A DNA stretch of 64,000 nt from Ferruginibacter paludis (lineage in GTDB: Bacteria; Bacteroidota; Bacteroidia; Chitinophagales; Chitinophagaceae), in NCBI RefSeq assembly GCF_030409685.1, contig NZ_JAUFQJ010000005.1, forward strand, positions 232,288-296,287. Direction: 5' to 3'. The stretch's first letter is position 1; each line of letters begins with the position of its first letter. Below the pieces are notes generated by a model, which was not told the origin of the DNA, made no database searches, and was given only the letters and a program-made list of their open reading frames with translations. The position numbers and the translations under genes were made by a program. Shown one piece after another: positions 8,247 to 16,818 of this stretch.

Positions 8247-9800
8247 ATGAAAAAATGGATCGCATTTGCAGCAATGCTGTATACTGTTAACATTGCCATC
8301 GCACAGGAAATAGTGGATACAGCGATGATGCAAAAAATAAAAGCTGAAGAAAAAAACAACTCGCAGATTGTGATGATTGCCCACAACCTTACAGATGTAA
8401 TTGGTCCTCGCTTAACCAATTCACCGGGCTACAACCGGGCGCTGGACTGGGTAACAGCCACCTGCAAAAAATGGGGACTGCAAAATGCCGGCCGCGAAGC
8501 CTGGGGCGAATTTGGAAAAGGCTGGAGCAATGAACAGGCAACCCTTGCCATGAAAGTGCCTTATTATGAAAATATCATCGCCTACCCTGTTCCCTGGTGT
8601 AAAAGCACCGGCAAGCCAATCAAAAGCGAATTGATCATGCTGGATGAATTGGATTCAGCCTCGATTGATAAAGCAGGCGCTTCTTTAAAAGGAAAAATCG
8701 TGATGATAAAACCAAGCACCAATAATATCCCCGATGCCTTCAAGCCGTATGCAACAAGGTATGCAGATACAGCGCTGAATAACCTGCCCGACGATTACAT
8801 GATCACCCGGCAGCAATTGGAACAATATCTGCCCATGATTAAAAAAGATTATTACACCACCTTATACCTGGCAAAAAAAGGAGTTGCAGGTCTGGTACTC
8901 AGCAGCCGCGGAAACCGGGACGGAACTGTATTTGTGGATGGTGGTGCCGGCTATGCCAAAGGTTTCGAAGCTGCTTTACCTACCATGAAAATCAGCAGGG
9001 AAGATTATTTAAAAATGATGCGTTTATTGCAGGATCATAAAAAGGTAGAAGTAGAGATGAATGTACAGAATACTTTTTATGATAAGGACCTTACAGGTTA
9101 CAATGTAGTGGCGGAAATCCCCGGTACTGATCCAACATTAAAAAGCGAAGTGGTCATGCTAGGCGGCCACCTGGATAGCTGGGCGGGCGGTACCGGTGCA
9201 ACTGATAATGGCGCCGGTTGTATTGTAATGCTTGAAGCCATCCGCATTTTAAAAACATTAGGCATACAGCCCCGCCGCACTATCCGCATCGTTTTGTGGG
9301 GCGGCGAAGAACAGGGCTTGTTTGGGTCTTTCGGTTATGTAAAAAAACACTTCGGCGATCCGGCTACCATGCAGTTAAAACCAGAGCAGCAAAAAATCTC
9401 CGCCTACTTTAACTTAGACAATGGCTCCGGAAAAATCCGCGGTATTTATTTGCAAAACAATGAAGCCGTGAGGGAAATTTTCAAGGCCTGGCTGGCGCCT
9501 TTTGCAGAGATGGGTGCAACCGGTATCACGGCAAGTAATACCGGCAGCACTGATCATATTTCATTGGATGCGGTTGGCATACCGGCCTTTCAGTTTATAC
9601 AGGATCCGCTGGAATACGAAACCCGTACGCACCACAGCAATATGGATACATACGATCACCTGAGCATTGAAGATCTTCAGCAAGCCGCAGCAGTTGTGGC
9701 TGCCTTTGTGTATAACACGGCCATGCGCAACGAAAAATTACCGCGTAAACCTTTGCCTAAAGCAGAAAAATTTGTTTTTGATTTTGATTTTCCTATCTAG
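8247..9800 (+). CDS. Secreted M28 family zinc aminopeptidase with PA domain
   Basis: 517 residues from the ATG at 8247, which opens a clear Sec signal peptide (MKKWIAFAAML...IAIAQE). The upstream TTG at 8196 would bury the signal and is unlikely. A protease-associated insert occupies about residues 140-270. The M28 catalytic core shows GGHLDSW (His308, Asp310), the bridging Asp320 in GATDNG, the general base and ligand pair Glu354/Glu355 in WGGEEQGL, and the final zinc histidine in the EYETRTHHSNMDTYDHL segment. Such enzymes are di-zinc exopeptidases that cut N-terminal residues from peptides in the periplasm or medium. Single gene without obvious operon partners. Confidence 0.92.
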   Translation: MKKWIAFAAMLYTVNIAIAQEIVDTAMMQKIKAEEKNNSQIVMIAHNLTDVIGPRLTNSPGYNRALDWVTATCKKWGLQNAGREAWGEFGKGWSNEQATLAMKVPYYENIIAYPVPWCKSTGKPIKSELIMLDELDSASIDKAGASLKGKIVMIKPSTNNIPDAFKPYATRYADTALNNLPDDYMITRQQLEQYLPMIKKDYYTTLYLAKKGVAGLVLSSRGNRDGTVFVDGGAGYAKGFEAALPTMKISREDYLKMMRLLQDHKKVEVEMNVQNTFYDKDLTGYNVVAEIPGTDPTLKSEVVMLGGHLDSWAGGTGATDNGAGCIVMLEAIRILKTLGIQPRRTIRIVLWGGEEQGLFGSFGYVKKHFGDPATMQLKPEQQKISAYFNLDNGSGKIRGIYLQNNEAVREIFKAWLAPFAEMGATGITASNTGSTDHISLDAVGIPAFQFIQDPLEYETRTHHSNMDTYDHLSIEDLQQAAAVVAAFVYNTAMRNEKLPRKPLPKAEKFVFDFDFPI

Positions 9801-10055
9801 CAGTTAAACAACAATGCCGAATAAAAATGATTTTTGGGCCAGGCCTTGGTACTGCTATTTGGCTTCAGTGGCGTCGCACTCTTTTACTCTATCACTTTAC
9901 TGAACTTTTATCTAAGCGTAGATGCGAAGAAAATTTGTATTGCGGTAGAAGCGACTTCATTCAAATACAATTTTAAACTTTAAATGCATCGGTTTAAAAT
10001 GTAAACGCTTTAAGACAATGCACTCAATGCAGACACATCCATTAAAATAAGCAAT

Positions 10056-11176
10056 ATGAAAAAGTTACTCCTACCCCTTTTGTTGCTTTTATTTGTATTG
10101 CCGCAAAACTATTTGCCCAGGATAAAGAAGACAAGCTGGATTTACCCGGCGATAACCTTAATTTATTTGCGGTATTAAAACTGTTCCAGGAGTCGGAAAC
10201 GCTGGAAGGTTTTGAAAGAAAACTCAATGAAGAAAATAGCGAAATCAATAACCTTGATCTGAATGGCGATAACAAAACCGATTACATAAAAGTAATTGAT
10301 AACACCGATGGCGATGTACATACCATCGTGCTGCAGGTAGATGTAAGCGCCACTGAAAAATAGGATGTAGCCGTATTTACAGTACAAAAAGATCCGGATG
10401 GAAAAGTGCAGGTACAATTGATAGGCAATGAAGAACTGTATGGTAAAGATTATATTATCGAGCCCAATGCAGACGATAATATTGCGGCAACAGAAACGCC
10501 TAATCCCGGTTATACAGGCAACACTGTTGTAGTTGACGAGCAACCAATCCCCGTACAAAAAACTACGACTGTTGTTATCGCCAGCTGGCCAATGGTACGC
10601 TATATTTATTTGCCGACGTACACCATCTGGCGCTCACCCTGGTATTGGAATTATTACCCATCTTACTGGCATCCATGGCGCCTATTATTCTGGCATGCCT
10701 ACTGGGGCTATCACAGTAACTGGAATAACTGGTACTTTGGTTATTACCGCCGCTGGCCAGTGTGCCGCTATAAGCGCTGGAATGATTTTTATTTCAACCA
10801 GCGCAGGGTACATTCAGTAGTAGTATTTAATAACAGGCAAAACGGCGTTTACCGAAACACCTACGCCAAGCCAGAAACAAGGCAACAGGGGGTTGCATTA
10901 TTTAACAAACGAAACCCCGGAGGCAACCGGCTGCCCACTCAGCCGGTTGATAAACCAAGACCCATCACAAGACCAGTTAACCCAACAAGGCCATCGATAG
11001 AACGTCCGGTTACAAAACCGGTACAACCTGGCACAAGACCTGTTACGAGACCTGTAACCAGACCGGTTACAAGACCAGTAACCAAGCCAACAAGGCCAGC
11101 CATACAACCAGCGCAACCAAGGCCAGCGCCACGGCCAGCCACGAACAAAAACAAAAGGAATGGAGAACGTCACTAA
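10056..11176 (+). pseudogene. Broken gene for a secreted Pro/Arg/Thr-repeat protein
   Basis: The ATG at 10056 starts a signal-peptide-like run (MKKLLLPLLLLL). The natural continuation (ICIAAKLFAQDKEDKLDLPG) lies one frame over, implying a 1-base loss or 2-base gain near 10080-10100. That second frame then meets an in-frame TAG at 10361-10363 where a glutamine codon would fit (SATEK-stop-DVAVFTVQ). Beyond it the same frame runs on to 11176, encoding an acidic domain, a Trp/Tyr-rich segment (about 10590-10800) and a basic tail with four 12-base RPVT repeats at 11036-11083. Reading through both lesions gives a coherent secreted protein of about 370 residues, so I read it as one gene with two lesions. 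A sequencing error could explain one but less easily both. Confidence 0.75.
11036..11083 (+). repeat. Tandem 12-base repeat coding Arg-Pro-Val-Thr
   Basis: Four consecutive copies of an AGACC(T/G/A)GT(T/A)AC(N) unit, differing only at wobble bases, encode RPVT within the broken gene. Related RPV/KPT units flank it. The third-base differences show that selection acted on the protein repeat while the gene was functional. Confidence 0.75.
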
Positions 11177-11196
11177 GCTTAACGGATGGTTAAAAT

Positions 11197-11232
11197 AAAA
11201 AAAGCAAACCCTGGTGTGGTTTGCTTTTTTTT
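11197..11232. terminator. Bidirectional terminator between convergent genes
   Basis: A 14-base perfect stem (11197-11210 with 11218-11231, core AGCAAACC/GGTTTGCT) has a 7-base loop and is flanked by A and T runs on both sides, so it can stop transcription from either direction between the broken gene and the minus-strand gene that ends at 11252. Confidence 0.85.
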
Positions 11233-11251
11233 ATTTACCGGCTGAGAAAAC

Positions 11252-11629
11252 TCAGTACTTGTAGTAGTTTCGCTTCAGATCGTTTATTTCATTGTCCCGT
11301 TCTGCCTTCAGCTCATGTACCTTCGCCTTTCTTTCTTTTCTGGGCAGACTTTTATCATGCTTTACCGACCAGATTTTATCTGCATAATCGTTTTTTATGT
11401 CTTCTATCTGCATCGTCATTTTTGAAGGCCTGCTATAAGCATAATTAGGCGGATATAAACCATAAGGATAAAAACCACCGAGGCCAAGCCCATAATAGGG
11501 GTAGAAGCCTCCTGAAACAATCACCCGGGTGCGGGGCGGATAATAATGACCGCCACCGCGAATGTGCTGTGCAGAAACGGAACCCACCAGCAGTAACGAA
11601 ACCACCATCACAATTAATGACTTTTTCAT
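11252..11629 (-). CDS. Small secreted protein, Gly/Tyr-rich with basic helical tail
   Basis: 125 residues. A signal peptide (MKKSLIVMVVSLLLVGSVSAQ) precedes a Gly/Tyr/Pro-rich middle (GGGHYYPP...GGFYPYYGLGLGG) and a strongly charged C-terminal helix rich in Lys, Arg, Glu and Asp. No enzyme motif. The charged helix resembles the small periplasmic helical proteins common in this phylum, but I cannot name the family. The start is supported by an AAAGGAG sequence five bases before the ATG, a proper Shine-Dalgarno and unusual for this genome. It converges on the broken gene at 10056-11176. Confidence 0.7.
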   Translation of the reverse strand: MKKSLIVMVVSLLLVGSVSAQHIRGGGHYYPPRTRVIVSGGFYPYYGLGLGGFYPYGLYPPNYAYSRPSKMTMQIEDIKNDYADKIWSVKHDKSLPRKERKAKVHELKAERDNEINDLKRNYYKY

Positions 11630-11883
11630 AAATACTCCTTTTTTTATTTACCATTATAGACGCAAAAAGGGGCTAAAAGTTGCAATCAAAAACAGCAAAT
11701 AACTTTTCAATAACAAAGGGAATTTTAAATGCATCGACGTAAGAAGTGGCGGGCAAATTTTTTAAAAAAGCTTTAACAAAACAGGCAAGAAAATTCGCTG
11801 CTGAGGCGGGTATTATTAGGGTGAATACTGCCTCTTTCAATCAGCAAATGCTGCCAGCTAAAATAAATTTTTCTGTCAATTAT

Positions 11884-13158
11884 TTACCTGGCAAGCAACC
11901 TGTTTAAACCTTCTTTTTCAAACAGGATACGCCCTAATTTTAAGTCGCTCCAACCTTCTTTTAATTTGTAGGTAAATGCGGGAATATTGTCGGCCAGGTT
12001 ACATTCTATGTAACAGGTATTTATTTTGTTGGTTTTTATTTCTTCCATGTCTTTCAACTGGTGAAGATGGGTGGAAATAAAAAATAACGAATTGGGGAAA
12101 TGCGTCAGGCCTTTAATGGTGGCTGTGCTTATTTCCAGCGCATCTTCAATATTGGTGCCCCTGAACAACTCATCAAAAACAGCAAAACATTTTGAGTCAT
12201 TCTTCGCCTCCAAAAGCACATTTTTAAGTGTAATAATTTCTGACATAAAATGACTGTAACCACTTACAATGCTGTCGGTAAGATTGATGGCTACAGAAAT
12301 GGTGCTGAAAAACGGCATCGCAGCTTTTGCAGCAGGTACCGCAAGGCCGGCATGAGCAAGGTAAACGCATATGCTTACCGCTTTTAACAGGGTAGATTTA
12401 CCAGACATATTCGGGCCAGTTAACAATATCACATTGTGCCGGGCTGTAATATCGTTTTTCACCGGCTTTTTCAATACAGGATGATAAAATTCTGCAAGTG
12501 AAAATTGGGCATCGTCAAAAACAGGAAACACAAAACCGTGCGTGGTAATACCGGTGCTTACAGACAGGTAGGCTTCAAATAAAAACCATCTTTTCCAAAA
12601 AGCGGCAGCCTCCCCATTGCCAATTTTTTGGGTGATGATGAGCATTAGCTCCACCATATGTTTGGTGCCGAATTTATTTTTATTGAAGGCGGTTTCGTAG
12701 CGTTCCAAATCAAATGACGCAAAGAACTTCTTCAACTCTTCCAGTTCAGCTGCATAGGTCGCCGGAAAAACGCCTGTATCAATCTTTGATAAATAATCTG
12801 TATTGATGGCATAAAAAAGGCGGACAAGCAAAATCAGTTTGCCTCGTTTTTTCTCCCGTTCTTTATCAGAAAACATAAACTTTAACCGCATGTTGCGGGT
12901 GGATACGGAGCCAACAAAAATCGTCTCCAGGAATTCGTATATCTCTGCCAGGTTAAACCGGTAATAAGAATAATCACTCAGTATTTCGCGGTTGGCGATA
13001 AAGCCTTTCAATAATTCCTGCCGCCTGAAGATGGCTTCTTTTGAGCCCAGCGTTTTGGTAAGTATATCCTTTACCTCAGCGCCGGAATAACTATTGTAGG
13101 TAAAATCAAACAACGGTCTTATATCCTCTTCAATATGTAAATCCTGTGTGTTGATCAT
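11884..13158 (-). CDS. MutS-like ATPase lacking mismatch-recognition domains
   Basis: 424 residues. The C-terminal ATPase has Walker A GPNMSGKST (248-256), Walker B FAVFDELFRGTN (about 328-339) and the signature region of MutS domain V (FSTISVAINLTDSIVSGYSHFMSEI), ending with a histidine-rich STHLHQL switch. The N-terminal 230 residues form a helical lever-like region but contain no mismatch-binding GxFxE motif, and at 424 residues the protein is about half the length of MutS. Such short MutS homologues are common in Bacteroidota and their DNA role is not established. Cytoplasmic. No mutL neighbour. Confidence 0.85.
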   Translation of the reverse strand: MINTQDLHIEEDIRPLFDFTYNSYSGAEVKDILTKTLGSKEAIFRRQELLKGFIANREILSDYSYYRFNLAEIYEFLETIFVGSVSTRNMRLKFMFSDKEREKKRGKLILLVRLFYAINTDYLSKIDTGVFPATYAAELEELKKFFASFDLERYETAFNKNKFGTKHMVELMLIITQKIGNGEAAAFWKRWFLFEAYLSVSTGITTHGFVFPVFDDAQFSLAEFYHPVLKKPVKNDITARHNVILLTGPNMSGKSTLLKAVSICVYLAHAGLAVPAAKAAMPFFSTISVAINLTDSIVSGYSHFMSEIITLKNVLLEAKNDSKCFAVFDELFRGTNIEDALEISTATIKGLTHFPNSLFFISTHLHQLKDMEEIKTNKINTCYIECNLADNIPAFTYKLKEGWSDLKLGRILFEKEGLNRLLAR

Positions 13159-13255
13159 TTAATGATAACTTGGTTAAGGCAATCTTTGCTATGCCAATAA
13201 ATAACAATGTAGGTAAAAATCATTAAAGCCTTTATACGCCCACATTATTAACTCA

Positions 13256-14023
13256 TTAATTAGTCACTCTGAATATTTTTTCCATCAGCAGAAATAACGC
13301 CGGGTGCTTTTCGGCAAAAAGATCCGGCCGTTCAAAAAAATATTCGGCAGCTACTGCAAAAAATTCGGATTCATTCGTAATGCCATAAGGGTTGATATCT
13401 GAATCATTTGCTTTGATGCGGCTGATTTCGGCATGCATCAGTTGCAGCCAGGGCAGTACGTATTTTTTGTCCAGCAGCGAAGCGGGTATGCCATCAATAT
13501 CGCCGTCCGTTTTATCAATCAGGTGCACAAATTCATGAATGGCCGTATTCTCTTTACCTGATGCGTTGCTGAATGCCTGGCGCAGTTGCTGTTGGGACAA
13601 TATCATTACATGATTCATTGCTCCGTTGCCTACCATGCCAAGGATGTTTCGTCCGCCCCCAGCCTGCTTGTATTCATCATCAAACGAATCCGGGTACAGC
13701 AGTACCTCATGCAGGTTAAAATATTCCCAGTTGGCAAAATTAAAAACGGGGATGATGGCGCTGGCTGAAATATAGATCCGGTCAATATCTTCCACTGTAG
13801 CATTGACACCGGTAATTTTAACCTGCGCCAAAAACTGTAACATCCTTTGCTGAAATTGCTGTTGCTGCGGCGGTGAAAGCTGATTATAAAATGGAACCTG
13901 GTCTGTAAGCACCTGCTTGAAACCTGCAGGCGCTGCGACAGGAACGATGGCCTTCTTTTTTAGTAATTTAAATGCGGTAAATAAAATGATTGCGCCAAAA
14001 ATAACAAGACTAACAGTTTGCAT
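13256..14023 (-). CDS. MtfA-like (M90) zinc metallopeptidase with N-terminal membrane anchor
   Basis: 255 residues. An N-terminal membrane segment (QTVSLVIFGAIILFTAFKLL) precedes a soluble domain with the zinc motif HEFVHLID (His163, Glu164, His167) and a downstream ESEFFAVAAEYFFE segment supplying the third ligand, as in the MtfA/M90 family. In Escherichia coli MtfA binds the repressor Mlc and has aminopeptidase activity; whether this homologue does likewise is inference. The predicted membrane anchor differs from soluble E. coli MtfA, but such anchored forms are common in Bacteroidota. It is transcribed in the same direction as the MutS-like gene, 97 bases upstream of it. Confidence 0.85.
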   Translation of the reverse strand: MQTVSLVIFGAIILFTAFKLLKKKAIVPVAAPAGFKQVLTDQVPFYNQLSPPQQQQFQQRMLQFLAQVKITGVNATVEDIDRIYISASAIIPVFNFANWEYFNLHEVLLYPDSFDDEYKQAGGGRNILGMVGNGAMNHVMILSQQQLRQAFSNASGKENTAIHEFVHLIDKTDGDIDGIPASLLDKKYVLPWLQLMHAEISRIKANDSDINPYGITNESEFFAVAAEYFFERPDLFAEKHPALFLLMEKIFRVTN

Positions 14024-14248
14024 TGTGGGGTAAAATTAGTCATCTTTTTTTGCACTCAGGGATTAAGTGATCGCCGATTTTATTCTCTTAACAAAAATGA
14101 ATGAAGGTGTTGCTGAATAATTTTAATCATACAATTGTTTTTTGGATAGCGGCTTTGAAGCGGCATCATCCCCTGCAGAAAAAAGGATGGATGATTTTAT
14201 AATCCGGCATTTTGGTATCTTAATCTACAAGCCAGTGTGAAGATCATA

Positions 14249-14707
14249 CTATAATATTTTCTCCATCATTACATCGGCTGTAACATAATGTGAACCGGTG
14301 ACGGGTATATGCCGGAAGCCATACTTTTCATACAAACTTACTGCAGTATTTAACTGGCTGTTGGAAAGTAAAAATATGCGTTTTGCTTTTTTATTGACTG
14401 CTTCGTCCAGGCATTTTTCCAGCAACATTTTGCTGATGCCATTACCCTGGAAGGCAGGTGCAACAGCCATTTTTGCCAATTCATACTCGTCCTGTCCCTC
14501 GGGAATCAAGGCACAGGACCCCACAATTTCGCCACCCGCTTTTGCCAGGAAAATGCATCCGCCGGTTGCCAAAATTTCTTTTTCAGGATCATTCAGCACC
14601 TTCAGATCGGCCTCCTCCGTCAGCGAATATTTATCCAGCCATTCCAGGTTGAGTTTTTTAAAATCAGCGGCAAATTGTTGTTCATATTGAATAATTGCTA
14701 TTTCCAT
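14249..14707 (-). CDS. GNAT family N-acetyltransferase
   Basis: 152 residues with the GNAT core: beta4 AGGEIVGSCALI followed by ELAKMAVAPAFQGNGISKMLLEKCL, which carries the acetyl-CoA pyrophosphate-binding Q/R-x-x-G-x-G/A motif, then KKAKRIFLLSNSQLNTAVSLYEKYGF. It transfers an acetyl group from acetyl-CoA to an amine; the substrate cannot be inferred. Stand-alone gene on the minus strand. A 225-base gap to the MtfA-like gene carries no clear promoter. Confidence 0.9.
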   Translation of the reverse strand: MEIAIIQYEQQFAADFKKLNLEWLDKYSLTEEADLKVLNDPEKEILATGGCIFLAKAGGEIVGSCALIPEGQDEYELAKMAVAPAFQGNGISKMLLEKCLDEAVNKKAKRIFLLSNSQLNTAVSLYEKYGFRHIPVTGSHYVTADVMMEKIL

Positions 14708-14866
14708 GTCGCTTGCGGTTTTTGAGCAAACATAGCAATTAAAAGTCCGCTAACCTCCCCACGCCTTAAAGCCAGCACAAATTTTTTGGGAGCGAATCAC
14801 AGGACTCAAACTTGGCAAACTTTTGGATATAAAATGATCATAAATAACCTCAAAAAAAATATAACA

Positions 14867-15214
14867 ATGAAAAAGTTAACGATGCTACTTTTTGCAGCCA
14901 TAGCCTGTACCAGTATTGCCACAGCCCAGGACACCACAAAAGCAAAAGATAAAATGCACCACATGGGCAGCATGAAGTCAATGAAAGATTGTGTAATGAT
15001 GAAAGATGGCAAAATGATGGTGATGAAAGGCGGGCAAACTATGGCAATGGATCAGGAGATGACGATGACCAATGGTACTGTTGTAGGTAAAGACGGAATT
15101 GTTAAAATGAAAGATGGAACAAGCAAACAGCTAAAAGACGGGGATTGTGTTTACATGGATGGCAAAGTAAAAACCGGTATGAAGAAAGATCCAATGACCA
15201 AAAAACCCATGTAA
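14867..15214 (+). CDS. Secreted Met/Lys-rich small protein (DUF6799-like)
   Basis: 115 residues from the ATG at 14867 with a signal peptide (MKKLTMLLFAAIACTSIATAQ). The mature part is packed with Met, Lys, Asp and Gly (CVMMKDGKMMVMKGGQTMAMDQEM, MTNGTVVGKDGIVKMKDG), matching the short repeated beta-hairpin pattern of the DUF6799 family as I remember it. Met/His-rich secreted proteins often contact copper or other metals, but this is inference. The upstream in-frame TTG at 14786 adds 27 non-signal residues and was rejected as start. Confidence 0.7.
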   Translation: MKKLTMLLFAAIACTSIATAQDTTKAKDKMHHMGSMKSMKDCVMMKDGKMMVMKGGQTMAMDQEMTMTNGTVVGKDGIVKMKDGTSKQLKDGDCVYMDGKVKTGMKKDPMTKKPM

Positions 15215-15293
15215 CGAAATCATTTTTATCGATTCTGAAAACTTTGACTGTTAATCAGCGTCTGGTATTATATTCTCTCTAAAATAAAACCAA

Positions 15294-15316
15294 GGGCTGC
15301 CTTTGACGGGCAGCCC
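15294..15316 (-). terminator. Terminator of the GlcG/HbpS gene
   Basis: An 8-base stem GGGCTGCC (15294-15301) pairs with GGCAGCCC (15309-15316). Read on the minus strand it is followed by TTGGTTTTATTTT, so it fits as the stop signal for the minus-strand gene ending at 15341. It may also act for the convergent plus-strand gene. Confidence 0.65.
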
Positions 15317-15340
15317 ATTATAATTGACCACCGCTTGTAA

Positions 15341-15739
15341 TCAAATTGCTGTTGCGCCTGCTGTAGCTACCACGTGATCATTTTCTACAGAGCTGCCACT
15401 TACGCCGATAGCGCCAATAATTTCTCCCGAAACATTGATCACCGGAACACCTCCCGGAAAGGTAATCAGGCCACCATTAGAATGTTCAATATTATACAAA
15501 GAGCCACCAGGTTGAGACAAGCTTCCAATAATACCCGAGTTCATATCAAAGAAGCGGGCCGTTTTTGCTTTTTTCAGCGAAATGTCGGCAGAACCTAACC
15601 AGGCACCGTCCATCCTCGCAAATGCCAGTATATTGGCTCCGGCATCCACCACGCTGATATTCATCTTAGCTCCCAGTTCAGTAGCTTTTGTCTTTGCAGC
15701 GGCAATCATTTTCTCTGCCTGTTCTAACGTAATATTCAT
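15341..15739 (-). CDS. GlcG/HbpS family protein (possible haem-binding)
   Basis: 132 residues from the ATG at 15739 ([11 protein letters not shown]). The whole length matches the GlcG/HbpS fold: [20 protein letters not shown], ...[17 protein letters not shown] and [24 protein letters not shown]. HbpS binds haem in Streptomyces, and GlcG lies in glycolate operons. This protein has no signal peptide, so it is probably cytoplasmic. The AraC-type regulator just upstream on the same strand (151-base gap) may control it. Exact role not established. Confidence 0.85.
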   Translation of the reverse strand: MNITLEQAEKMIAAAKTKATELGAKMNISVVDAGANILAFARMDGAWLGSADISLKKAKTARFFDMNSGIIGSLSQPGGSLYNIEHSNGGLITFPGGVPVINVSGEIIGAIGVSGSSVENDHVVATAGATAI

Positions 15740-15890
15740 CAATTATTTTTTTTGAGTTTATTTTTAAACACAGCAAATATAGAATAAGCAGACAGCGACC
15801 GGTTACTTATAAAGCTCAAAAACTTATGAAAAAAGTTCAATTATAAACCCGTAGCAGACGGATCGGGCATGGCCAATAGCGCGGAAAAGA

Positions 15891-16748
15891 TTATGTTGAA
15901 GGTACTTCCCTTGGACTAATGCCAAACTCGTTTTTAAAGGCGGTGCTAAAGTTGGAAAGGTTTTTATATCCAAATTCCCGGAAGATTTCTGAAGGTTTTT
16001 GCTTATTGTCCTGCAACAATTCAAGCGCTTTTTGAAGCCGTTTTTTCTGTAACCATTTACCGGGATTTTCATTGTACTCCTTTGTAAAAGCCCTTTTGAA
16101 TGTGGAAAGACTCATGTTGCACAAGAAAGCGATTTTCCCGATTTTCAATGCCGTGACCACATTATTTTCCACTGTCTTTTTAAGCAGCGACTGCTGATCT
16201 GATTTGGCTAATGCATTCAGGTACCGGATGAACGGTTGCCCATATTTGCATACCAGGTAAAGCATAATCTCTTCAAACTTTACTGCCAGCAAATGCTGAC
16301 CGGTAGTGGATATCAGCTGGGTAACAGCGGCCAGTGAGCTGATAAAACGGTTGATGTATTCATCGTTGGCAATCACAAAAAAAGGTGCATCTTTTTTATC
16401 GGAGCCGTTGGAGCCTGCGAAACTGAATTTGTGTTTAGTAAGAAAATCGTCCAGTATTTTTTGAGAGAAGAAAAACAGCTTGCAATAATACACCTGCTCC
16501 TGGTTCAGCAATTCTGTAAACAGGCAGTTGCCATGTTTTATCAGGATGGATTGCTTTTCATTAACAGCCACAGACACGTTTGCAAAATGAATGTGCTTTT
16601 GCCCCGTCTGTAAAAAACTGAACATATTAACGCTCAGGTTCGCCTTGTTTTTTACCACATCTTCTGTCATCCTGTAATCATGCACCAATAAGTCAGGCAA
16701 CAATTTTTTTTTCGCGATAAAAATTTCAGGAATATTCTGGACAGGCAT
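15891..16748 (-). CDS. AraC family transcriptional regulator
   Basis: 285 residues. The C-terminal 100 residues carry the two helix-turn-helix motifs of AraC/XylS: LKIGKIAFLCNMSLSTFKRAFTKEYNENPGKWLQKKRLQKALELL, then KPSEIFREFGYKNLSNFSTAFKNEFGISPREV. The N-terminal region is an effector-sensing beta-rich domain of unknown ligand. It lies directly upstream of the GlcG/HbpS gene on the same strand, making that gene the most likely target. Confidence 0.9.
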   Translation of the reverse strand: MPVQNIPEIFIAKKKLLPDLLVHDYRMTEDVVKNKANLSVNMFSFLQTGQKHIHFANVSVAVNEKQSILIKHGNCLFTELLNQEQVYYCKLFFFSQKILDDFLTKHKFSFAGSNGSDKKDAPFFVIANDEYINRFISSLAAVTQLISTTGQHLLAVKFEEIMLYLVCKYGQPFIRYLNALAKSDQQSLLKKTVENNVVTALKIGKIAFLCNMSLSTFKRAFTKEYNENPGKWLQKKRLQKALELLQDNKQKPSEIFREFGYKNLSNFSTAFKNEFGISPREVPST

Positions 16749-16818
16749 TTCAGTTGAATTAAATATTATTTCAGCAATCAGATTTGCAAAGAAAGCGCCT
16801 TTAATTTAATCAACCGGT

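Noticed and set aside
10939..11154. Minus-strand open frame rich in Gly-Leu-Val-Thr repeats
   Set aside because: It is the antisense reading of the RPVT repeats of the broken secreted-protein gene.
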